Shown here piece after piece: positions 59,355 through 64,000 of a stretch of DNA of 64,000 nucleotides. The position numbers and the translations under genes were made by a program. Each line of letters starts with the position of its first letter. The first letter of the stretch is position 1. The notes beneath the pieces are model-generated. The model searched no databases and had not been told where the DNA came from. It saw only the letters and a list, made by a program, of their open reading frames with translations. The stretch comes from Lutraria lutraria. Taxonomy: Eukaryota; Mollusca; Bivalvia; Venerida; Mactridae. Location of the stretch: positions 9,462,416-9,526,415 of the forward strand of contig OZ026844.1 of NCBI GenBank assembly GCA_964023205.1, read 5' to 3'.

Positions 59355-59878
59355 TACACCAGAGATGGAATACAGACACACAAACTGTACAGCGCATGTC
59401 TGCATTATAGTATGTGTAAGCAAATAATGCGATCATACACGTACTACTAAATTCATATGTATTGTCAATTTGTTATATTAGGTATGCAACCATGCGATAA
59501 GTAATTAATTTAGAAATTATTGCATAATCATACAATGTTATCTAAGCTTATCATTGAGCGGTGCATAGACAGGTATATTCCCCTTAAGTGGGTTTGTCGA
59601 GAATCCGTGTAGAAATTACATTATACGTTGTTAACAAGATAAATACAGTCTGGTTGTACAAAGGGAAAATAACAGGAATAATCACCGAAAATACCACCGG
59701 CAGCGTAAACACTATAACACTAGGAACCGTTTCATAGCTTAACAAATTACATCGGGCGTAAAAAAAGAAGTAAGTATGTAAGTTCCACAGATACAAACAT
59801 TACGATAATCAAAGAACTGAAGAACTCATGGAAACTGAACTTACAAAGACTGTTACTAGATTAAAAAAAGTTGAAGGA

Positions 59879-60134
59879 CAGATGTAAGAAAAGTAGTGCT
59901 TAAGTCCGCATAAAATTCATGCGCGCCAAGCGAGTAACGGCCGGATGTAAGAAAAGTAGTGCTTAAGACCGCATCAAAATTCATGCGCGCCAAGCGAGTA
60001 ACGGCCGGATGTAAGAAAAGTAGTGCTTAAGACCGCATCAAAATTCATGCGCGCCAAGCGAGTAACGGCCGGATGTAAGAAAAGTAGTGCTTAAGACCGC
60101 ATCAAAATTCATGCGCGCCAAGCGAGTAACGGCC
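59879..60134. repeat. 64-bp tandem repeat, four copies
   Basis: Unit GGATGTAAGAAAAGTAGTGC TTAAGACCGCATCAAAATTC ATGCGCGCCAAGCGAGTAAC GGCC, starting at 59,879, 59,943, 60,007 and 60,071. The last three are nearly identical. Single diverged relatives with the same order of upstream sequence occur near 25,300 and 46,000, so the unit is a locally amplified part of a dispersed repeat. Confidence 0.93.
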
Positions 60135-60566
60135 ATGGGAAGCTGCACCGTATTGTTTAGTTTCCAAAAATTAAAATCGCAGACAAACTTAGCATGAAAG
60201 CGGGATATATCAGAATTAAACAACATGGCTGCGCAATAAGTTTCAATTACGAGTAACACTAAAACGTCTCTAAGATTCACATGAAGTTTAGTTATACCAA
60301 GAGATTATTTTATTTAATTATTTGGCGTACTATAAAACAGATTATTCCCACTTGGAATGACAGTAATAATAAATTTAAAGGGAACAAACGCTTTTTCGAC
60401 AAAAAAGTAATACTTACACTATGAGTTTGCTACATGGCTGTGTTGAAGCAGTATTTTAACGAAAACTTATTAAGTTACGTAAAGTTAGAACATGAACTTA
60501 CTCAGAGAGGCAAAATAAAAACTGCAAACAGAAGTTGGTTCGCCCAAAATAAAGATCGTTTAAATA

Positions 60567-60744
60567 CAGTACAACCTCTCCAGAGCGACCCTCTCTTGAG
60601 CAACAACCTCCGTTCAACATTAGCATATAATTTTTCCCACAGCTCGATTTAACTATTGATTTAACTTCCATAGAGCAACAACCTCTCAACAACAACATAC
60701 TTCTACTACTCCCAAAGCGTGTTGCTCTGGAAAGGTTGTACTGT
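60567..60744. mobile_element. CAGTACAACC-type MITE, full-length
   Basis: CAGTACAACCTCTCCAGAGC ... CTGGAAAGGTTGTACTG, TA flanks, with inner GAGCAACAACCTC inverted blocks; the best-preserved copy here. Confidence 0.9.
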
Positions 60745-60832
60745 ATTTCAATATTACGACACGCGAGGATTCAGTAAGTTTGACTGAAATAAAAACAGCC
60801 TTAGTCGTAAATTAATTCATATACATGTACAC

Positions 60833-61060
60833 GGTGCAACCTCTCCAAAGCAACACTCTTTAGGAGTAGCAAAATGTTGTTGTTGAGAGGTTGTTGTTTT
60901 CAAGATGTTTAATTGATAAATAAATCGTACAGTGGGAAAATACTCATGCTGTTTCTGAAGGGAGGTTGTTGCTCAAGAGAGGGCCGCTCTGGAGAGGTTG
61001 TACTGTTGTTGAACGGAGGTTGTTGCTCAAGAGAGGGCCGCTCTGGAGAGATTGTACTGT
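60833..61060. mobile_element. CAGTACAACC-type MITE with duplicated right end
   Basis: CGGTGCAACCTCTCCAAAGC begins the left end. The right end ACGGAGGTTGTTGCTCAAGA...GAGAGGTTGTACTGT occurs twice in tandem (ending at about 61,006 and 61,060). The short open frames here are MITE sequence. Confidence 0.75.
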
Positions 61061-62240
61061 ATATATATATAATATTATATATGACAACATCCAGGATTTT
61101 GTCGAGGTGTCAGTTTTCCAAATAAACATGTTATTCAACAATCGCTGAAGTAATATCAAAATGTTTCCAATCCAAACTGACAGATGACGATAGTTATCTA
61201 GGACCGACGTGAATTGTAACAAAATAAAATTGCTTTGTTGACAAATGAACTCCGACGTACATAGTCTCTGGGTAATATATACATTTTTTTCTAAAATGTG
61301 AAATTGGAAGCTGATATCAAGTCTGCGATACGTAACAAGTATGAGACGGGGAAACAAACGCGTCCACGATAACAGACGCTAACAGAGAGTGTATTTATCA
61401 ATGACAGAATTAAACAAACAAATGTCCTGATCTCATGATTCATGGGGTCTTTTAAGATAGCTTTGTCTTTGATTGGATCTATAGTAAGTTCTTGTTGATA
61501 GATCGAGACTCAATCGACAGACCTTTGTTGATTCTTAGAGCGACTAAATTTGCAATATGGAGGCGGGGGGGGGGGGGTCGACCAGTGGGTAAACAGAGGT
61601 TGATAGATGAGATGACCATTAAAGATTTTCTGTAACACCAGGGAATATTTATGGTATATACCAACTTATAGAAACCTAGCGTGTGATACAATGTATGGCC
61701 TCGTAAGTAAATTGAACCGTCTGATCGTAAAATAAGGAGGGGACATGGAAATAATACGAATCTAAGAAGTATACTTTCATTATATCGATAGCGATTGAAG
61801 GAATCTGGTTATATCGGAACTAACAACAGTGTAATGTTAAGAGGTAGAGGTACAGAGCACGCTGGTGGCACACATTTTGTCATAATGCTTTTAACGAGCG
61901 CGACTTTGAGACATTCATACTTGTCATGTTTGTCAGTTTTGCGCCGTCTACAAAGTGTGAGGTATAGACTTGCGAAGTAAAAGACAATTTCAGAGAGATA
62001 TTATTTTTTTTTATTTTAAAGGAAATGGTAAGAAGCCTGGAGATTAACTTGAGCGCGCAAACTGACACTTTGATAGTGTGTTACAAGATTTAGCTTTACA
62101 GAATTCCTATACAACTGATCAAATAGAAATATTTTTTGTAATACAATGTATTACGCCAGTATGCTTCTAACAGTCTTGCAGTATTATGCATGTATTTCAT
62201 TTAGAAGATTTTCTATTTATACATATGTATGTAATATTAG
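61061..62240. other. Gene-free stretch
   Basis: No gene recognised on either strand. It includes a 13-bp G run at 61,565-61,577. The short open frames have no recognisable content. Confidence 0.5.
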
Positions 62241-62243
62241 TTC

Positions 62244-62622
62244 GGGTGTCACATGACACCGGAATAGGTCTTGTGTCACATGCTATCGGAATTAGTCTGA
62301 TGTCATACGTCACCAGGATATGTCTGATGTCACATGACATCAGGATATTTCTGATGTCACATGACACCGGGATAGGTCTAGTGTCACATGACAACGGAAA
62401 AGGCCTAATGTCACATGACAACAGAATAAGTCTAGTGTCACATGATAAAGGAATAGGTCTGTTGTCACATGACAACGGAATAGATCTGTTGTCACATGAC
62501 ACCATGATATTTCTGATATCACATGCCATCGGAATAGGTTTAATGACACATGACATCTGAATACGTTAGATGTCACATGACACCGGGTTAGGTCTTATCT
62601 CACATGACACCGGGTTAAGACG
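62244..62622. repeat. 27-bp minisatellite, about 14 copies
   Basis: Unit close to GTGTCACATGACACCGGAAT AGGTCTA with variation in AC/AA and GTGT/GATGT. It contains the palindrome TGTCACATGACA. Because 27 is 9 codons, frames stay open (124 codons on + reading SHDTGIGLV-type repeats; also on -). I treat these as by-products since both strands are open. Confidence 0.92.
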
Positions 62623-62881
62623 GGTTGTATGTATAACATATTCATAGTTAATAAAATGGTACGCGAATTTATATTCGTTTGCACACTATATAAATGTTAG
62701 ATGCATTTCATATACTAGTATCAGTATTACAAGATAAAGTGTTCAGAATGATATACTATCTCATTAGTTTTGCAAAAAAGATTATACATGCCTTACATAT
62801 ACATGTAGTTAAAATTATAAATCTACAGTTTTACTGACTATGATTATGTTATAATGTCTAGTAATCTTGTTTGCTTGAATT

Positions 62882-63107
62882 TTACGACCCTTTTCAACAG
62901 TCAGAGTCATATGAGGCCGACAGTTCACCTAACCATCATTCCTGGGAAGAACCAGTAATAGACTCTCATCCTCCGTAAGCAACTGCCTACTTTCTCACAT
63001 AAAGAGACATGGTCAGAAGATGGGCTCAAACCCACGACTCTCTATCAGTGAGAAGTTACAGTGATTTGAAGTCAGCGACCTTAACCACTCGAGCTTGGAA
63101 GCGGGTC
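62882..63107 (-). mobile_element. tRNA-Ser/Leu-like SINE
   Basis: Same family as 22,558-22,783: CGAGTGGTTAAGGTCGCTGA, TTCAAATCACTG, GTGGGTTTGAGCCC on the minus strand, with the GTCAGAGTCATATG end on +. Confidence 0.8.
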
Positions 63108-63664
63108 GGAAGTCTAGTAATACACTGACATTATCATTCGGGGTTACTATGTTCTAGCAACAACTTGGTATAAAGCATATACTTCAGACATAATCACTGC
63201 CAATGTTTAGTACAACATATCATCCAAGAAACTTAGATTACCCGATAAGTAGTTGCATTTACTGAAACCGATGTAAAGAATAGATATTTTATAAGTTACA
63301 GTATATTTTCCTCTATTTTTTAAGTTTTCAGTATTATATGCTATTTGATATGATTTTGATATGAATACGATTTTTATTTGTTTCGATAATGTTTAGATGA
63401 CACAACTACACATAGAATTGAAAATTAATGTATTTGATACAGCTATATCACTGGGAATGTGTGAAATGTTGGACAAGTCTTATTTTCAAATAAGATATAT
63501 CTATCTTAGTTTTTCACAAACTTTGTGTTGTAAACATATTCGACTGTCAAAATCAGACAATATATTTGATAAAGATGCTAAATTTATCAAATCACAGAAT
63601 TAAGTTAGGCACGTCATTTCGTATAAACGTATACAGTCCGCGTAAAGTGGATATCAATAACATA

Positions 63665-63850
63665 ATATACCATAAAAAACCCGATTATCCGAAATCGACG
63701 GGACGGATTTATTATTTTGTAAAACACGATTCGGATAATCGAGATTATTTTATACATTGAAACATATAGAAAAATCCGGACATAAAATTGACTTCGGATA
63801 ACACCAGGTTTTCGTATATCCCAAGTTAGGAAAATTGAGGTTTCACTGAT
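63665..63850. mobile_element. CAGTAAAAC-type MITE with TTATCCGA blocks, degenerate
   Basis: CCCGATTATCCGAAATCGAC, CACGATTCGGATAATCG and AATTGAGGTTTCACTGAT parallel the copy at 58,717. Confidence 0.6.
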
Positions 63851-64000
63851 AGAGGGCCGTGGGTTCGAAGCCAGTTACCAACCATGTCTTCTTATCTTAT
63901 GTGAGAATGTAGAATGTTGTTTACGGAAGATGGGAGTCTAGTACTGGTTCTTCCGAGGAATGATGGTACGGTGTCTCGTATGACAGCAAAACGGTGTTAA
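63851..64000 (+). mobile_element. tRNA-Ser/Leu-like SINE, cut by the window end
   Basis: GATAGAGGGCCGTGGGTTCG (B box), CCATGTCTTCTTATCTTATG, GAAGATGGGAGTCTAGTACTGG and GAATGATGG follow the order of the family at 62,882, in opposite orientation. The A-box part is missing at the left. Confidence 0.7.

Noticed and set aside
61709..61740. Reverse-strand 'SDGSI' reading considered as the missing first exon of the stress-protein gene
   Set aside because: The surrounding residues do not follow the universal-stress-protein N-terminus and no donor in the required phase is present.

Overview
This is 64 kb of an AT-rich, intron-containing animal genome. The genes have short exons with GT/AG introns, small-RNA genes are present, and many small non-autonomous transposons (MITEs and tRNA-derived SINEs) are scattered through introns and spacers. 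Gene content and several repeat families, including a 'gggccatgatggccc ... aagctcaccttggcactctgtgc' element, suggest a bivalve mollusc, probably a heterodont clam. That placement is inference; nothing in the window fixes the species.

Layout. (1) 1-13,620: a tandem array whose basic unit of about 1.66 kb carries one U6 spliceosomal snRNA gene (+) and one tRNA-His(GTG) gene (-) about 0.6 kb downstream in convergent orientation. Six units run in + orientation and a seventh is inverted at the right edge. Units 4, 5 and 6 look functional at both genes; units 2 and 3 each have one decayed gene. Length differences between units are explained by insertions (a hAT-like MITE, a TA-flanked MITE, a 34-bp palindromic element and an ORF-bearing insert), so the array acts as a set of empty/filled-site comparisons. 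(2) 13.6-16.6 kb: no gene seen; it holds a dispersed MITE, a 62-bp tandem duplication and a 37-bp minisatellite of about 23 copies. (3) 16,752-23,063 (+): an 11-exon amidase-signature hydrolase lacking only its first exon. (4) 26,620-41,396 (+): a complete 16-exon gene for the nucleolar protein NOL8 (1,474 residues predicted), with MITEs and SINEs in its introns. (5) 44,325-55,736 (-): the last three coding exons of a universal-stress-protein-like gene, convergent with NOL8; its first exon was not found and may lie beyond the right edge. (6) 55.7-64 kb: repeats only, including 64-bp and 27-bp tandem repeats, MITEs and SINEs.

The most interesting signals are the U6/tRNA-His array and a small inverted-repeat element (termini CAAGGACTTATATA) found three times, each time flanked by a perfect 7-bp target duplication. 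Two of these copies are only 34 bp long, essentially two termini joined. Three further MITE families share CAGT...-type termini at TA sites, as expected of pogo/Tigger-like elements. The three protein genes are ordinary housekeeping or metabolic genes and do not form a functional cluster. All exon boundaries were worked out by hand from reading frame, splice consensus and family similarity; no alignment was run.
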